64,000 bases of DNA from Mesorhizobium sophorae (GCF_002270415.1 NZ_NNRI01000022.1:310001-374000), one strand, 5' to 3'. Shown: positions 1 to 9,035, numbered from the stretch's first letter. Numbers and translations are program-made. Notes: generated by a model not told the origin, from the letters alone.

Positions 1-752
1 ACGTTCAGGCTGTCGAAACCCTTCGACATGGTGATCCGCACCGTTTGCAAGCGCGCGAGCAGGCTTTCGGGCAGCCCTTCGCCCTCGGTGCCGAGATAGA
101 GCGCAAGGCGCTCGCTCCGCCGCGCATCGCGAATGTCGGTGTGCCCGCCCGGCGACAGCGCAAACTGGCCATAACCGCGGCGGTCAAGCGTTGCCGTGAA
201 GCCGGCGGCGTCGGTGAACGACGCGAAGGGAATTTTGAGCGCGGCACCGACGGAAACCCGGATCGCCTTGCGGTAGAGCGGATCGCAGCATGTCGCGTCC
301 ATGAGCACCGCATCGGCGCCAAAGGCGGCGGCGTTGCGAAGGATCGAACCCATATTGTCGTGGTTGGCGATGCCGACAAGCACCACGATCAGCGCCTGGG
401 CCGGCAAGGCATCGAGCAAGGCCTCGGCGGATTGCGGTGTCCCCTTGCGACCGATGGCCAGGATGCCGCGATGCATATGAAACCCGGCGATTGCATCCAT
501 CACCGCACTGGTGGCAACATAGACCGGCAGGTCCGCCGGCGCCTTGTTCAGGATGCCTTCGAGGCCGGCCAGCCGGTTTTCCAGGACCAGCACCGATTCG
601 GTGCCAAAACGCCCAGACGAGAGCAGCAGGTCGAGCACCACCTTGCCTTCGGCGACGAAGCGGCCTTGCCGGCCGGCGAGGTCTCGCTCGCGGATATCGA
701 GATAGGCGGCAACGCGCGGGTCTTGCGGGTCGACGATGCGAATGGGATCCAT
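1..752 (-). CDS. TrmH/SpoU-family RNA 2'-O-methyltransferase (3' end outside window)
   Basis: This is a SPOUT-class methyltransferase expected to methylate ribose 2'-OH groups in tRNA or rRNA with S-adenosylmethionine. It begins MDPIRIVDPQDPRVAAY. All three SpoU motifs are visible: motif 1 as GIANHDNMGSILRNAAAFGA with its catalytic-type Asn and Arg, motif 2 as LYLGTEGEGLP, and motif 3 as ITMSKGFDSLNV, which is where the window ends. Only a short C-terminal tail is therefore missing. The ATG at 752 is preceded by AGGA at about 5 nt. An N-terminal substrate-binding segment of about 95 residues precedes the SPOUT fold. The RNA target cannot be read from sequence. The gene stands alone on the minus strand, 168 bp from the next gene. 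Confidence 0.88.
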   Translation of the reverse strand, partial: MDPIRIVDPQDPRVAAYLDIRERDLAGRQGRFVAEGKVVLDLLLSSGRFGTESVLVLENRLAGLEGILNKAPADLPVYVATSAVMDAIAGFHMHRGILAIGRKGTPQSAEALLDALPAQALIVVLVGIANHDNMGSILRNAAAFGADAVLMDATCCDPLYRKAIRVSVGAALKIPFASFTDAAGFTATLDRRGYGQFALSPGGHTDIRDARRSERLALYLGTEGEGLPESLLARLQTVRITMSKGFDSLN

Positions 753-920
753 GCATTCCTCGCGGTCACCGCAGCGGCCCGAAAATCCGCACGGGATTGC
801 CGGCGCCCATCGTTGGCCAGGAAGCACGATGCGATAATTCAGGACGATCAGCTACCTCTGTGCGCCGGATGAACGCACATCGCCCTGAAAGCGTCGCGAG
901 GTAAGTGGCTACAGGACAGG

Positions 921-1265
921 TCAGGTTCCGGCACGGCGCAAACGGTGCGCCATCTGGGAGAGGTCCTCCTTGCCGCTGCCGAAAATGCCGTCCAGCATGC
1001 CGAGCAGTTCGCGCACGGCATCCGATTTGCAGGAATAGTAGATCATCTGCCGGTCGCGACGGGTGTCGACGAGGTCGAGCGCCCGCAACTTGGCCAGATG
1101 CTGCGATAGGGCGGATTGACTGAGCATCACCTTCTCGGCGATGGAGCCGACCGACATTTCACCGTCGATCAGATGGCTCATGATCAACAGCCGTTTCTCA
1201 TTGCCCATCAGCATGAGAAATTCGGCTGCCGATCCGGCATTGGCGATTAGCTTAGACGAGACCAT
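921..1265 (-). CDS. ArsR-family winged-helix regulator, NolR-like
   Basis: A 114-residue ArsR/SmtB-type DNA-binding protein. The recognition helix region reads VMLSQSALSQHLAKLRALDL, followed by the wing DTRRDRQMIYYS. This closely follows rhizobial NolR as I remember it (LSQSALSQHLSKLRA, then STRRDAQTIYYS), including the hydrophobic C-terminal dimerisation helix. There are no ArsR metal-binding Cys pairs in the recognition helix, which fits NolR rather than a metal sensor. The ATG at 1265 was chosen because GGGGG lies 5 nt upstream; an ATG at 1289 would add eight residues. In other rhizobia NolR represses nod and core genes and itself. Whether this copy is the functional orthologue or a paralogue needs a phylogeny. 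Confidence 0.82.
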   Translation of the reverse strand: MVSSKLIANAGSAAEFLMLMGNEKRLLIMSHLIDGEMSVGSIAEKVMLSQSALSQHLAKLRALDLVDTRRDRQMIYYSCKSDAVRELLGMLDGIFGSGKEDLSQMAHRLRRAGT

Positions 1266-1406
1266 CGATCCCCCATGCTTTTTGATCATCCTGACGCCAT
1301 GGGGGCAATGGCATCTGATTCCATAAACTCAGTTGCGTATGGCCGCTGCGATTCAGCGTCACTGACAAAAGGTAGAGCATTTCCTTCAAATCTCAAGTGT
1401 TGCTTT

Positions 1407-2204
1407 TTATCTAATGTCATTAAGTCCAGTCTCGGCGTCGGCAGCGGCCCGCCCGGTTCTGGCCATTTCGACCAGAACCGGGCGCAATTCGCGTGCCGCC
1501 GGCAAAGGTTGCGGGAAGAAAACCCGGCAAACATCGTCACCCGACACCAGATCCATGCCATCGGCGTCGAATCCGGCAATAATCCAGCCGTTGGCGGACA
1601 CTTTCGCGAAATGCTGTGCATAAACGGCAATCGCGTCGACATGATCGGCGTTCATATGGTCGATGGCGGATTGTTCGCTCGCCGCCAGTTCCTCGACGAT
1701 CGCTCCGCTGCTGAGCAGATCCGGTCGATCGAGCTGATAGGCCTTGCCGAAGCCGCCGTTGAGGCTGGCGCGTTGCGGCTCGAGGCGGAAGATCGAAAAG
1801 TCGCCGAGACCGGCATAGAGTTTCGCCTTGGGATTGCGGTTGAGATAACGGCGCTCGCTGCCGGCGTGCTCACTCGATCCGCGCTCAAGCCGTTTCGCCT
1901 GGCACACCAGTGACAGGCGCGGGTGCGCCAGCGGGTCGCCCTTGCCGGGTTCGCCAAGCAACAGGGAACAGCGCGCATCGGCAAGCAGCGCGCCGGTGTG
2001 CGCCGAGAGCAACGACACCAGGATCAGCGGCGCGCCGTCGATGTCGGTGGCCACGCCGACCCTGCTGGCCAGCGGCGAACCTGTCTGTGGTTCGATCACC
2101 GCCAGCGCACCAAAGCGGGCGCTGCGCAGAAGTGTCTTGGCCAGTCGGATCGCCTCGGCATCCGTCTCGCGGATCACGTCCTTCTTCGGTTCGTCCAAAG
2201 GCAT
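1407..2204 (-). CDS. HugZ-type heme-binding protein (PNPOx-like fold with DUF2470)
   Basis: A 265-residue protein of the pyridoxamine-phosphate-oxidase-like split-barrel superfamily. Residues about 15-165 form the split barrel (GSPLASRVGVATD, LSLLLGEPGKGDPLAHPRLS). The C-terminal 85 residues form a DUF2470 domain with the motif DHMNADHVDAIAVYAQHF, whose histidines bind heme in HugZ relatives. The likely role is heme binding or heme utilisation, possibly heme oxygenase activity. The start is uncertain: GTG codons at 2210 and 2207 directly precede the ATG at 2204, and no clear ribosome-binding site separates them. It lies downstream of the CaiB and SDR genes on the same strand, but its function suggests a separate transcript. 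Confidence 0.8.
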   Translation of the reverse strand: MPLDEPKKDVIRETDAEAIRLAKTLLRSARFGALAVIEPQTGSPLASRVGVATDIDGAPLILVSLLSAHTGALLADARCSLLLGEPGKGDPLAHPRLSLVCQAKRLERGSSEHAGSERRYLNRNPKAKLYAGLGDFSIFRLEPQRASLNGGFGKAYQLDRPDLLSSGAIVEELAASEQSAIDHMNADHVDAIAVYAQHFAKVSANGWIIAGFDADGMDLVSGDDVCRVFFPQPLPAARELRPVLVEMARTGRAAADAETGLNDIR

Positions 2205-2234
2205 CACCACAATAAGTTGATCTTACTTCTCCGC

Positions 2235-3407
2235 TTATCTGTCAAACAAACCGCATTTGACAAGGTCGTCAATCTCGTTTTTCGAAAACCCGATACGTTC
2301 AAGCACTGTCGACGGGACGAGATCGTTGTCGGCGGGCTTGGTCGCAACTGTCGGCCGCGAGCCGGAGAAACGCGGCGCCGGGGCCGGGCGCTCAAATCCA
2401 CCCGCCGCTACAAAGGCATTGCGCGCCCGATTGTGTGGGTGATGCTTCGCCTCCTGCAGCGACAGGACGGGGGCAACGCAGGCATCGGTTTCGGCAAACA
2501 GCCGATCCCAGTCGTCACGCGATTTCTGCCGGACCCGGACGGCAATCGCCGCGCGCATCGGTGGCCACAGTGCCTTGTCGTACTGGCCGCGTACAAAGCG
2601 CTCGTCGAGCGGCAGCAGACTGGCGAAATCGGCGAAGAATTGCGGCTCGAGGCAGCCGATGGCGACATGGCGTCCGTCTGATGTCTCATAGGTGTCGTAG
2701 AAGGGGGCGCCGGAATCGAGCAGGTTCGCACCACGCCTGTCGCTCCACAAGCCGGCCGCCATGAGCGCATGCAGGGGTGCCGCCAGCATCGAGGCGCCTT
2801 CGACCATCGCGGCGTCGATGACCTCGCCCTTGCCCGTGCGCGAACGTTGGAAAAGGGCGGCCAGCACGCCGGCGACCAGCATCATGGCGCCGCCAGCATA
2901 GTCGGCGACGAGGTTGAGCGGCGGGACGGGACGGCCGCCGGCGTGGCCAACTGCGTGCAGCAGGCCCGAGTAGGCAAGGTAGGTGATGTCGTGGCCGGCG
3001 CGGCCTGCGAGCGGCCCGTCCTGGCCGAAGCCGCTCATGCGGCCGTAGATCAGCGCCGGATTGCGCGCCAGCACCGCTTCCGGGCCGAGCGCCAGCCGCT
3101 CCATGACACCGGGGCGAAACCCTTCGAGCAACATGTCCACCTTTTCGGCAAGGCGCAGCATCAGATCGGCGCCTTCCCGGCGTTTCAGGTCGATGCGCAG
3201 GATGGCGCGGCCGTGACGGTCGATGTTGTATTCATCCGACATCGACGGGAGAGGCCGGCTCGCCCCCGCCCGTTCGACGCGCAGAACTTCGGCGCCCATC
3301 TCCGACAGCATCAGGCCGGCCAGCGGCACGGGACCAAGCCCGGCCATCTCGATCACCTTCAGTCCGGCGAGCGGACCGGTCTTCCCGGCTGACAGACCGG
3401 CGCCCAT
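2235..3407 (-). CDS. CaiB/BaiF-family CoA-transferase, alpha-methylacyl-CoA racemase-like
   Basis: A 390-residue class III CoA-transferase family member. The N-terminus GPLAGLKVIEMAGLGPVPLA and the block MLRLAEKVDMLLEGFRPGVME are typical of the AMACR branch, as is the motif GRMSGFGQDGPLAGRAGHDI. The Asp of GHDITYLAYSG is the conserved family aspartate. Family members either epimerise 2-methylacyl-CoA thioesters or move CoA between carboxylates; the AMACR-like features favour racemisation in branched-chain or isoprenoid acyl-CoA breakdown. It lies 6 bp downstream of an SDR of the 2-methyl-3-hydroxyacyl-CoA dehydrogenase type, so the two probably act in one acyl-CoA pathway. Confidence 0.85.
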   Translation of the reverse strand: MGAGLSAGKTGPLAGLKVIEMAGLGPVPLAGLMLSEMGAEVLRVERAGASRPLPSMSDEYNIDRHGRAILRIDLKRREGADLMLRLAEKVDMLLEGFRPGVMERLALGPEAVLARNPALIYGRMSGFGQDGPLAGRAGHDITYLAYSGLLHAVGHAGGRPVPPLNLVADYAGGAMMLVAGVLAALFQRSRTGKGEVIDAAMVEGASMLAAPLHALMAAGLWSDRRGANLLDSGAPFYDTYETSDGRHVAIGCLEPQFFADFASLLPLDERFVRGQYDKALWPPMRAAIAVRVRQKSRDDWDRLFAETDACVAPVLSLQEAKHHPHNRARNAFVAAGGFERPAPAPRFSGSRPTVATKPADNDLVPSTVLERIGFSKNEIDDLVKCGLFDR

Positions 3408-3413
3408 GACCGG

Positions 3414-4175
3414 CTATTTCGGCGCCATGCGAATGGCGCCGTCGAGACGAATGGTCTCGCCATTCAACATCTGGTTCTCGATGATGTGCAGGGCAAGCGC
3501 CGCATATTCGGATGGCTCGCCCAAACGGGACGGGAAGGGCACGGCGGCGCCCAGCGAATCCTGCACGTCCTGCGGCATGCCGGCCATCATCGGCGTCTTG
3601 AAGATGCCGGGCGCGATGGTGCAGACGCGGATGCCGGAACGGGCGAGATCGCGCGCCACCGGCAGTGTCATGCCGACGACGCCGCCCTTGGAGGCTGCAT
3701 AGGCGGCCTGGCCGATCTGGCCGTCATAGGCGGCGACCGAGGCGGTGTTGACGATGACGCCACGCTCGCCGCCTTGCAGCGGATCGAGCTTCGCGGCACG
3801 GTCGGCGACGAGGCGGATCATGTTGAACGTGCCGATCAGATTGACCTCGATCACCTTGCGGTATTGATCGAGCGGATGCGGGCCATCCTTGCCGATCGTC
3901 TTCACGCCGATGGCGATGCCGGCGCAATTGACCAGGATACGCGGCTCGCCAAGCTTGGCCGCGACCTCGGCAAGAGCGGCAGTCCCACTATCGGCGTTGC
4001 TGACGTCGCACTGGACGGCAATACCGCCGATCTCGGCCGCGACCTTCGCCGCGCGATCGATACCGACATCGAAGATGGCGACGCGGGCGCCCTTGGCGGC
4101 CAACGCGCGCGCCGTTGCCTCGCCAAGACCGGAGCCGCCGCCGGTAATGATCGCGATCTGGCCATTCGGGTTCAT
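3414..4175 (-). CDS. SDR-family dehydrogenase, 3-hydroxyacyl-CoA dehydrogenase type II-like
   Basis: A classical short-chain dehydrogenase of 253 residues. It has the NAD(H) glycine motif ITGGGSGLGEATARAL at residues 9-24, the NCAG motif, the catalytic Ser in NTASVAA, and YAASK with the catalytic Tyr and Lys. Asp at the end of strand beta-2 (VAIFDVG) favours NAD over NADP. The C-terminal half (GIRVCTIAPGIFKTPMMAGMP, PFPSRLGEPSEYA) resembles HSD17B10-type 3-hydroxy-2-methylbutyryl-CoA dehydrogenases. AAAGGA lies ahead of the ATG. It is the first gene of a pair with the downstream CaiB-family gene, suggesting a role in branched acyl-CoA oxidation. Confidence 0.87.
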   Translation of the reverse strand: MNPNGQIAIITGGGSGLGEATARALAAKGARVAIFDVGIDRAAKVAAEIGGIAVQCDVSNADSGTAALAEVAAKLGEPRILVNCAGIAIGVKTIGKDGPHPLDQYRKVIEVNLIGTFNMIRLVADRAAKLDPLQGGERGVIVNTASVAAYDGQIGQAAYAASKGGVVGMTLPVARDLARSGIRVCTIAPGIFKTPMMAGMPQDVQDSLGAAVPFPSRLGEPSEYAALALHIIENQMLNGETIRLDGAIRMAPK

Positions 4176-4237
4176 GCCGACATCCTTTTAATCTCAGGGA
4201 CAGTGGGACGGATCAGGCGCCAGATCGGCGGGGAAGG

Positions 4238-4774
4238 TCAAGCCATCGCTGCTATATGGTCGCCAACCCTGGCCTGATCGGCGTGGCAGACCTCGCCCGA
4301 AAGCCTGGCGACCGCGCCCGGCGCGATCTCATGCGACAGCAGCCGGTCGAGATCGACGGGCCGCGGCATCGAGATCTGGCCGCGCGGAATGCGCTTGAAA
4401 CCGAGCGGTCCGTAGTAGGGCTCGTCACCAACCAGCATCACGGCGGGCGCGCCGGCCTTGGCGGCCGCCTCAAGCGCGATCGCCACCAGCCGGCGGCCGA
4501 TGCCGAGGTTCTTGAAGGCTGGCCGCACCGCAAGCGGTCCGAGCATCAATGCGCGGCCGGCACCGGCGGCGATGCGGGTCATGCGCACCGAGGCGACGAC
4601 GAGGTCTCCGTCGACGGCGACGAACGACAGCGAGCGTTCGTGCCCGCCGGCCTCGCGGATCTTGTAGGCGGCCAGCACGAAACGGCCGGGCCCGAAGGCT
4701 TCGTCGTTGATCGCTTCGATCTGGAGGTCATGCGCCGGTGTTTCCGGCAGGTATTTCACGTCGGCAAGGCTCAT
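4238..4774 (-). CDS. GNAT-family N-acetyltransferase
   Basis: A 178-residue GNAT with the acetyl-CoA pyrophosphate loop motif LGPLAVRPAFKNLGIGRRLV and the following helix ALEAAAKAGAP. The C-terminal part, MLVGDEPYYGPLGFKRIP, is typical of the YhbS-like branch, whose substrates are small molecules or protein N-termini and are mostly unknown. The start at 4774 gives the normal family N-terminus. An upstream ATG at 4873 would add 33 residues without family resemblance. The gene is divergent from the glutathionyl-hydroquinone reductase at 5045. Confidence 0.8.
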   Translation of the reverse strand: MSLADVKYLPETPAHDLQIEAINDEAFGPGRFVLAAYKIREAGGHERSLSFVAVDGDLVVASVRMTRIAAGAGRALMLGPLAVRPAFKNLGIGRRLVAIALEAAAKAGAPAVMLVGDEPYYGPLGFKRIPRGQISMPRPVDLDRLLSHEIAPGAVARLSGEVCHADQARVGDHIAAMA

Positions 4775-5044
4775 GGTCTTTGCGTTCCGATAGGGAGGAA
4801 AGGTTTGCTGCAAACGGCAGCATTCGCCAGTCAGCGCTTCATCAAGCGCGGGCGCCCTTTCGTCGTCGGTCAAACCGGATCAAAGCAAAGTCGAACATGC
4901 GGATTGTCCGCTAGCATCAATTTCCGGCCGCTGCAATCGGCGGCTTGATGGTCCACCCGACCGCTTGACGGTCTGTTCAGCACCAGGTGATTCCACGGCG
5001 TGGCTTCGTGCCCTACATGGGAAGCAAGCAGGAAAGGACATGCG

Positions 5045-6034
5045 ATGGGATTGCTGGTCGAAGGCAAATGGCAGGACCGCTGGTATGACACCAAGGACAG
5101 CGGAGGCAAGTTCGTGCGGACGCATTCGCAGTGGCGCGACTGGATCAGCCGCGACGGGACGCCGCCCGCGGGCCGCAGCCGCAGCTTCAAAGCGGAGCCC
5201 GGCCGCTATCATCTCTATGTCTCGCTCGCTTGCCCGTGGGCGCACCGGACGCTGATCTTTCGCGCGCTTAAGAAGCTGGAAGGCATCATTTCGGTGTCGG
5301 TGGTGCATCATTTCATGGGCGCCGATGGCTGGACGTTCGTGGCGCAGGATGGTGCGACCGGCGACACGCTCTACGGCCTCGACTTCCTGCACCAGATCTA
5401 CACCAAGGCCGATCCTGCCTATTCCGGCCGCGTGACGGTGCCGGTGCTATGGGACAAGAAGGAGCAGACCATCGTCTCCAACGAATCCTCCGAGATCATC
5501 CGGATGCTGAATTCGGCCTTCGACGAATGGGGCGATGCCAGCCTCGATTTCTACCCCAAGGCACTGCGCGGCGAGATCGATGCGATCAACGCGCTGGTCT
5601 ATCCGGCCGTCAACAACGGCGTCTATCGCGCCGGCTTCGCCACCACGCAAGGCGCCTATGAGGAAGCGTTCGGCGAGCTGTTCGCGGCGCTCGACACGTT
5701 GGAAGACCGCCTCTCAAGGCAGCGTTATCTGGTGGGCGATCACATCACCGAAGCTGACTGGCGGCTGTTCACCACGCTGGTGCGCTTCGACCCGGTCTAT
5801 GTCGGCCATTTCAAATGCAATCTGCGCCGCATCGCCGACTACCCGAACCTGTCCAACTATCTGCGCGACCTCTATCAGGTGCCGGGCGTCGCCGGGACCG
5901 TGAACCTCAATCACATCAAGGCGCATTATTACGGCAGCCACGAGACGATCAACCCGACACGGATCGTGCCGGTAGGGCCGGAACTGGACTATGACGCGCG
6001 GCATGACCGGGGACGGTTCAAGAAGGCGGCGTGA
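5045..6034 (+). CDS. Glutathionyl-hydroquinone reductase (YqjG/PcpF-type GST)
   Basis: A 329-residue Xi-class glutathione transferase. The catalytic cysteine lies in the family motif SLACPWAHRTLIFRALKKL, about 60 residues from the N-terminus. The cis-Pro segment RVTVPVLWDKKEQTIVSNES binds glutathione. The C-terminal helical domain contains ADWRLFTTLVRFDPVYVGHF, characteristic of YqjG/ECM4. These enzymes reduce glutathionyl-hydroquinones to hydroquinones in quinone detoxification. The ATG at 5045 follows AGGAAAGGA; an upstream in-frame start at 5000 lacks family sequence. It ends 1 bp before the convergent Nudix gene. Confidence 0.9.
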   Translation: MGLLVEGKWQDRWYDTKDSGGKFVRTHSQWRDWISRDGTPPAGRSRSFKAEPGRYHLYVSLACPWAHRTLIFRALKKLEGIISVSVVHHFMGADGWTFVAQDGATGDTLYGLDFLHQIYTKADPAYSGRVTVPVLWDKKEQTIVSNESSEIIRMLNSAFDEWGDASLDFYPKALRGEIDAINALVYPAVNNGVYRAGFATTQGAYEEAFGELFAALDTLEDRLSRQRYLVGDHITEADWRLFTTLVRFDPVYVGHFKCNLRRIADYPNLSNYLRDLYQVPGVAGTVNLNHIKAHYYGSHETINPTRIVPVGPELDYDARHDRGRFKKAA

Positions 6035-6035
6035 T

Positions 6036-6533
6036 CTACCAGTAGGGCGATGGCTGCTCGCCGCCAAAAACCTCGGCGATCCGCCGTAGCGTGGCTGGTG
6101 TCGTGCCTTCCGGCAAACGGTCCAGGGGAAAGAAGCCGGACTCGGCGATCTCGTGGTCCGGCAGCTTCGGCGCCGTTTGGCTGAAATGGTCGATCAGATA
6201 GAAACCGACATGATCGCGCCGACTGGCGCGACGGTTGAAATGCATCGACCTCAGCGCCGGCGATGAAGTCAGTGTGATGTTGCCTTCCTCGGCCAGTTCG
6301 CGCGCCAGTGCCTCACCAAGCGTCTCGCCAATTTCGACGCCGCCGCCGGGAAGCTGCCAGCCCGGCACATAGGTGTGGCGAATGAGGAAGATGGAATTGG
6401 ATGCCGTGTCGTGGACCAGACCGCGCACGCCGAGCGTCATCGGCCGCCGCAGCACGAAATAGAGATGGAACAACCGGGCCCGGAGGCCCGCCCAACCGGT
6501 CTGACGGAAGGTCTTCTCCGGCTCAGTCTCCAT
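6036..6533 (-). CDS. Nudix hydrolase
   Basis: A 165-residue Nudix protein. The Nudix box begins GGGVEIGETLGEALARELAE, continues EGN, and carries the REL..EE metal-binding core. The canonical glycine after EE-x is shifted by one position, a mild departure from the GX5EX7REUXEEXGU consensus. The fold starts after about 30 residues (MTLGVRGLVHD) and substrate-facing residues around WQLPGGG are intact. It probably hydrolyses a nucleoside diphosphate derivative, but the substrate cannot be assigned. It is divergent from the metallophosphoesterase at 6586. Confidence 0.83.
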   Translation of the reverse strand: METEPEKTFRQTGWAGLRARLFHLYFVLRRPMTLGVRGLVHDTASNSIFLIRHTYVPGWQLPGGGVEIGETLGEALARELAEEGNITLTSSPALRSMHFNRRASRRDHVGFYLIDHFSQTAPKLPDHEIAESGFFPLDRLPEGTTPATLRRIAEVFGGEQPSPYW

Positions 6534-6585
6534 CAGGTGCGAAACCGTGGTGGAAAGCGGCGGGCGCGTCGCATATGAAGGATGG

Positions 6586-7515
6586 ATGTTCAGGCTCGCG
6601 CATATTTCCGATGTCCATCTGGGGCCGCTCCCCGATGTATCCTATCGCGATCTCGCCTCCAAGCGCGTGCTCGGCTACGTCAACTGGCAGCGCAACCGCC
6701 GCCGCCACATGCATGATGCGGTCATCGACGCGATCGTCGCCGACATCAAGGCGAACACGCCTGACCACCTCGCCGTCACCGGTGACCTGGTCAATCTGGC
6801 GCTCGACGGCGAGATCGAGATGGCCAGGCACTGGCTGGAGACGCTGGGATCGCCGCAGGATGTCTCGGTCGTTCCTGGAAACCACGATGCCTATGTGCCC
6901 GGCGCCTTCGACAAGGTCTGCCGGTCCTGGGCGGCCTGGATGAGTGGCGACGGTGTCAACACGCCGGTCGACCGCAACGCATTCCCCTATCTGCGCGTGC
7001 GCGGCGATGTCGCGCTGATCGGCATCTCGACAGCGCGTGCCACGGCGCCGTTCATGGCCAATGGCTTCTTCATGGAGGGTCAGGCGAAACGGCTTGGGAA
7101 GCTGCTCGACGCCACGGCCGGGCAAGGGCTGTTCCGCGCGATCATGATCCATCATCCGCCGGTGCGCGGCGCCGTCTCGCAGCACAAGCGGCTGTTCGGC
7201 ATTGCCCGCTTCCACAAGATCATTCGCCGCCATGGCGCCGAACTTGTCCTGCACGGCCATTCGCATCTGCCGTCGCTGTTCTTCATCGGCAACCGGGGCG
7301 CCAAGGTTCCGGTGGTCGGCGTCGCCGCCGCCGGCCAGGCGCCGGGCGGCAAGCACCCGGCGGCGCAGTACAACCTGTTCGACATTGATGGCGAAAAGGG
7401 CAATTGGCGGATCCGGCTGACACGGCGCGGCCTGACCGGGCCGTCCACACCGCCATCCGATCTGCAGACGCTGGAGCTTGGCGCGGAGGCCGGTGCGGCT
7501 ATGGCCGCACGTTGA
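6586..7515 (+). CDS. Calcineurin-like metallophosphoesterase
   Basis: A 309-residue metallophosphoesterase. The dimetal-site motifs occur in order: DVHLG near the N-terminus, GDLVN, GNHD, HHPP and GHSH. This is the layout of bacterial cyclic-nucleotide or phosphodiester hydrolases such as CpdA relatives, though the length and the LASKRVLGYVNWQRNRRRH insert mark a rhizobial subgroup of unknown substrate. The ATG at 6586 was chosen because AAGGATGG directly precedes it and because the protein then starts MFRLAHISDVHLG. The 3' end overlaps the convergent gene at 7499 by 17 bp. Confidence 0.87.
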   Translation: MFRLAHISDVHLGPLPDVSYRDLASKRVLGYVNWQRNRRRHMHDAVIDAIVADIKANTPDHLAVTGDLVNLALDGEIEMARHWLETLGSPQDVSVVPGNHDAYVPGAFDKVCRSWAAWMSGDGVNTPVDRNAFPYLRVRGDVALIGISTARATAPFMANGFFMEGQAKRLGKLLDATAGQGLFRAIMIHHPPVRGAVSQHKRLFGIARFHKIIRRHGAELVLHGHSHLPSLFFIGNRGAKVPVVGVAAAGQAPGGKHPAAQYNLFDIDGEKGNWRIRLTRRGLTGPSTPPSDLQTLELGAEAGAAMAAR

Positions 7516-8116
7516 GAACCATGGCCACGATGCGGTCCCACAACAGGATGACCGACACCACAAGTCCGACCAGAGCGCCGGCGGCGACCAGGCCAAGGCC
7601 GGACAGAAACGCCGACCAGGCCTTGCTGCGCGTCTTCGAGCGCAGTGGCGGTTCGGCTTCCGACACATCGGCGCGTGTCAAGCCGGCGAAGGCCGGCTCG
7701 ACCCCGCCTTCCATCATCTTCTGGCGCTCGACGATCCGCTCGGCAACATAGCGCGTCACCTGATCAGCAACGGGCTTCATGTCGGTCGATTCGGCAAGCA
7801 CCACCCGGCCGATGCGGGTGTCCCTGAGAAAGCGATAGGTGCGGCGATCGCGCCCCATGGCGACATGGCTGACGGCATCGATCCACAGGCGTGGCTGCAA
7901 GCCGGACGAGACGACAAAGTCGAAATTATCCATGTCGACGGGAACATCGGCAAAAACCGGCGCCAGTTCGGCAGCAAGCAGATCGAGGCGCATGCGATGG
8001 GCTTCGCGCATGTCGACGACGACGTCGTCGCGGTCGGCGAAGGCATTCTTCACATCACGGACGGCATCCGACAGTTTCCTCGACTGATCGGTGGTCTTCT
8101 CGCCTGCTTCCTTCAT
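7499..8116 (-). CDS. Conserved hypothetical protein with C-terminal membrane anchor
   Basis: A 205-residue protein without a domain I can name. Residues about 1-165 are soluble and mixed charged. Residues about 175-200 (FLSGLGLVAAGALVGLVVSV) form one transmembrane helix, so this is a tail-anchored or C-anchored cytoplasmic protein. The middle section (MDNFDFVVSSGLQPRLWIDA, RDRRTYRFLRDTRIGRVVLA) looks like a small folded domain. The start at 8116 is preceded by GAGGCG; a longer reading to 8386 would run into low-quality sequence. It overlaps the end of the convergent phosphoesterase by 17 bp. No function is claimed. Confidence 0.7.
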   Translation of the reverse strand: MKEAGEKTTDQSRKLSDAVRDVKNAFADRDDVVVDMREAHRMRLDLLAAELAPVFADVPVDMDNFDFVVSSGLQPRLWIDAVSHVAMGRDRRTYRFLRDTRIGRVVLAESTDMKPVADQVTRYVAERIVERQKMMEGGVEPAFAGLTRADVSEAEPPLRSKTRSKAWSAFLSGLGLVAAGALVGLVVSVILLWDRIVAMVLNVRP

Positions 8117-8231
8117 CGGCGCTCGCCTCGCGGGTTTGGTTAACACGGGGTTAACACAGCCGCCGGTAAAATGCACTGGCGAGAGCAACCGGATCGAGGC
8201 GCGTTCAGCAGGCGGTTGTGCGCGAAAAAGG

Positions 8232-9035
8232 TCAACTGGCAGCAGCGGCGAATTTCTGGCGCTGCGGCCTGGCGCGCCGGTTGGTGTTGCGGCGAATGAT
8301 CTCGGCGACGAGGTCGGGTGCTTCTTCGGCCAGCATATGGCCGACCTCCAGCACATGGTGGACATGAAAATGCGCAGGCAGATCATCCGCCTGGGTAAAG
8401 GGCAACACTGCGTCGTCGGTTCCCCACGCCACCATCACCGGCATGTTCAATCCGTCGAGACGATCGTGCGGGATGACGCCCTGCCGATCGTCCATGGTCA
8501 TGGCGGTGGCGATCTCGACCAGCTTCGGCACTTGGCCTGGACGTCCGCGCATTCGGCAAAGCAAGTCCATGATACGCTTCTGGGGCGGGCTGTGGGGGCC
8601 GGACATGGCGGCAAGGCAGGCGCGGATCTCGGACCGGTCCGCAGCGCCGCCATAGCGGCGCAACAACGGTCCATTGATCTCGGGGCCAAGGCCGCCCGGC
8701 GCCAGAAGCGTCAGCGAGGCGACTTTTCCAGGCTCGGCCAGCGCCATCAGCATTGCCACCGCACCGCCCATCGAGTGGCCCACGAGATGAACACGCTTCA
8801 GCCTGCGTTCCGAGAGATCGGCGAGCACGGCCCTAGCCGCCACCTTGGCCGGACCGGCTCCGGGAAAATCGAGCGACAGCCCATGCCCCGGCAGATCATA
8901 GGCCAGCGTGCGCGTGGCAGGCGCCAGGGAAGAAATCACATCGCGCCAGACATCGTGGCAGCCGCCGAAACCATGCAGCAGGACGATGGCCTTCGAGCCA
9001 ACACCCTGTTGGGCGACAAAAAGCGATGCGGTCAT
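8232..9035 (-). CDS. Alpha/beta hydrolase
   Basis: A 267-residue alpha/beta-hydrolase fold protein. The oxyanion motif is LLHGFGG, the nucleophile elbow is GHSMGG with the catalytic Ser, the acid lies near WGTDDAVLP, and the catalytic His is in EVGHMLAEE. The small cap between residues 125 and 190 resembles esterases and C-C hydrolases of the MhpC/dihydrolipoyl-acyltransferase-like group. The substrate is unknown. Neighbouring genes on the same strand are more than 100 bp away and give no pathway context. Confidence 0.82.
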   Translation of the reverse strand: MTASLFVAQQGVGSKAIVLLHGFGGCHDVWRDVISSLAPATRTLAYDLPGHGLSLDFPGAGPAKVAARAVLADLSERRLKRVHLVGHSMGGAVAMLMALAEPGKVASLTLLAPGGLGPEINGPLLRRYGGAADRSEIRACLAAMSGPHSPPQKRIMDLLCRMRGRPGQVPKLVEIATAMTMDDRQGVIPHDRLDGLNMPVMVAWGTDDAVLPFTQADDLPAHFHVHHVLEVGHMLAEEAPDLVAEIIRRNTNRRARPQRQKFAAAAS

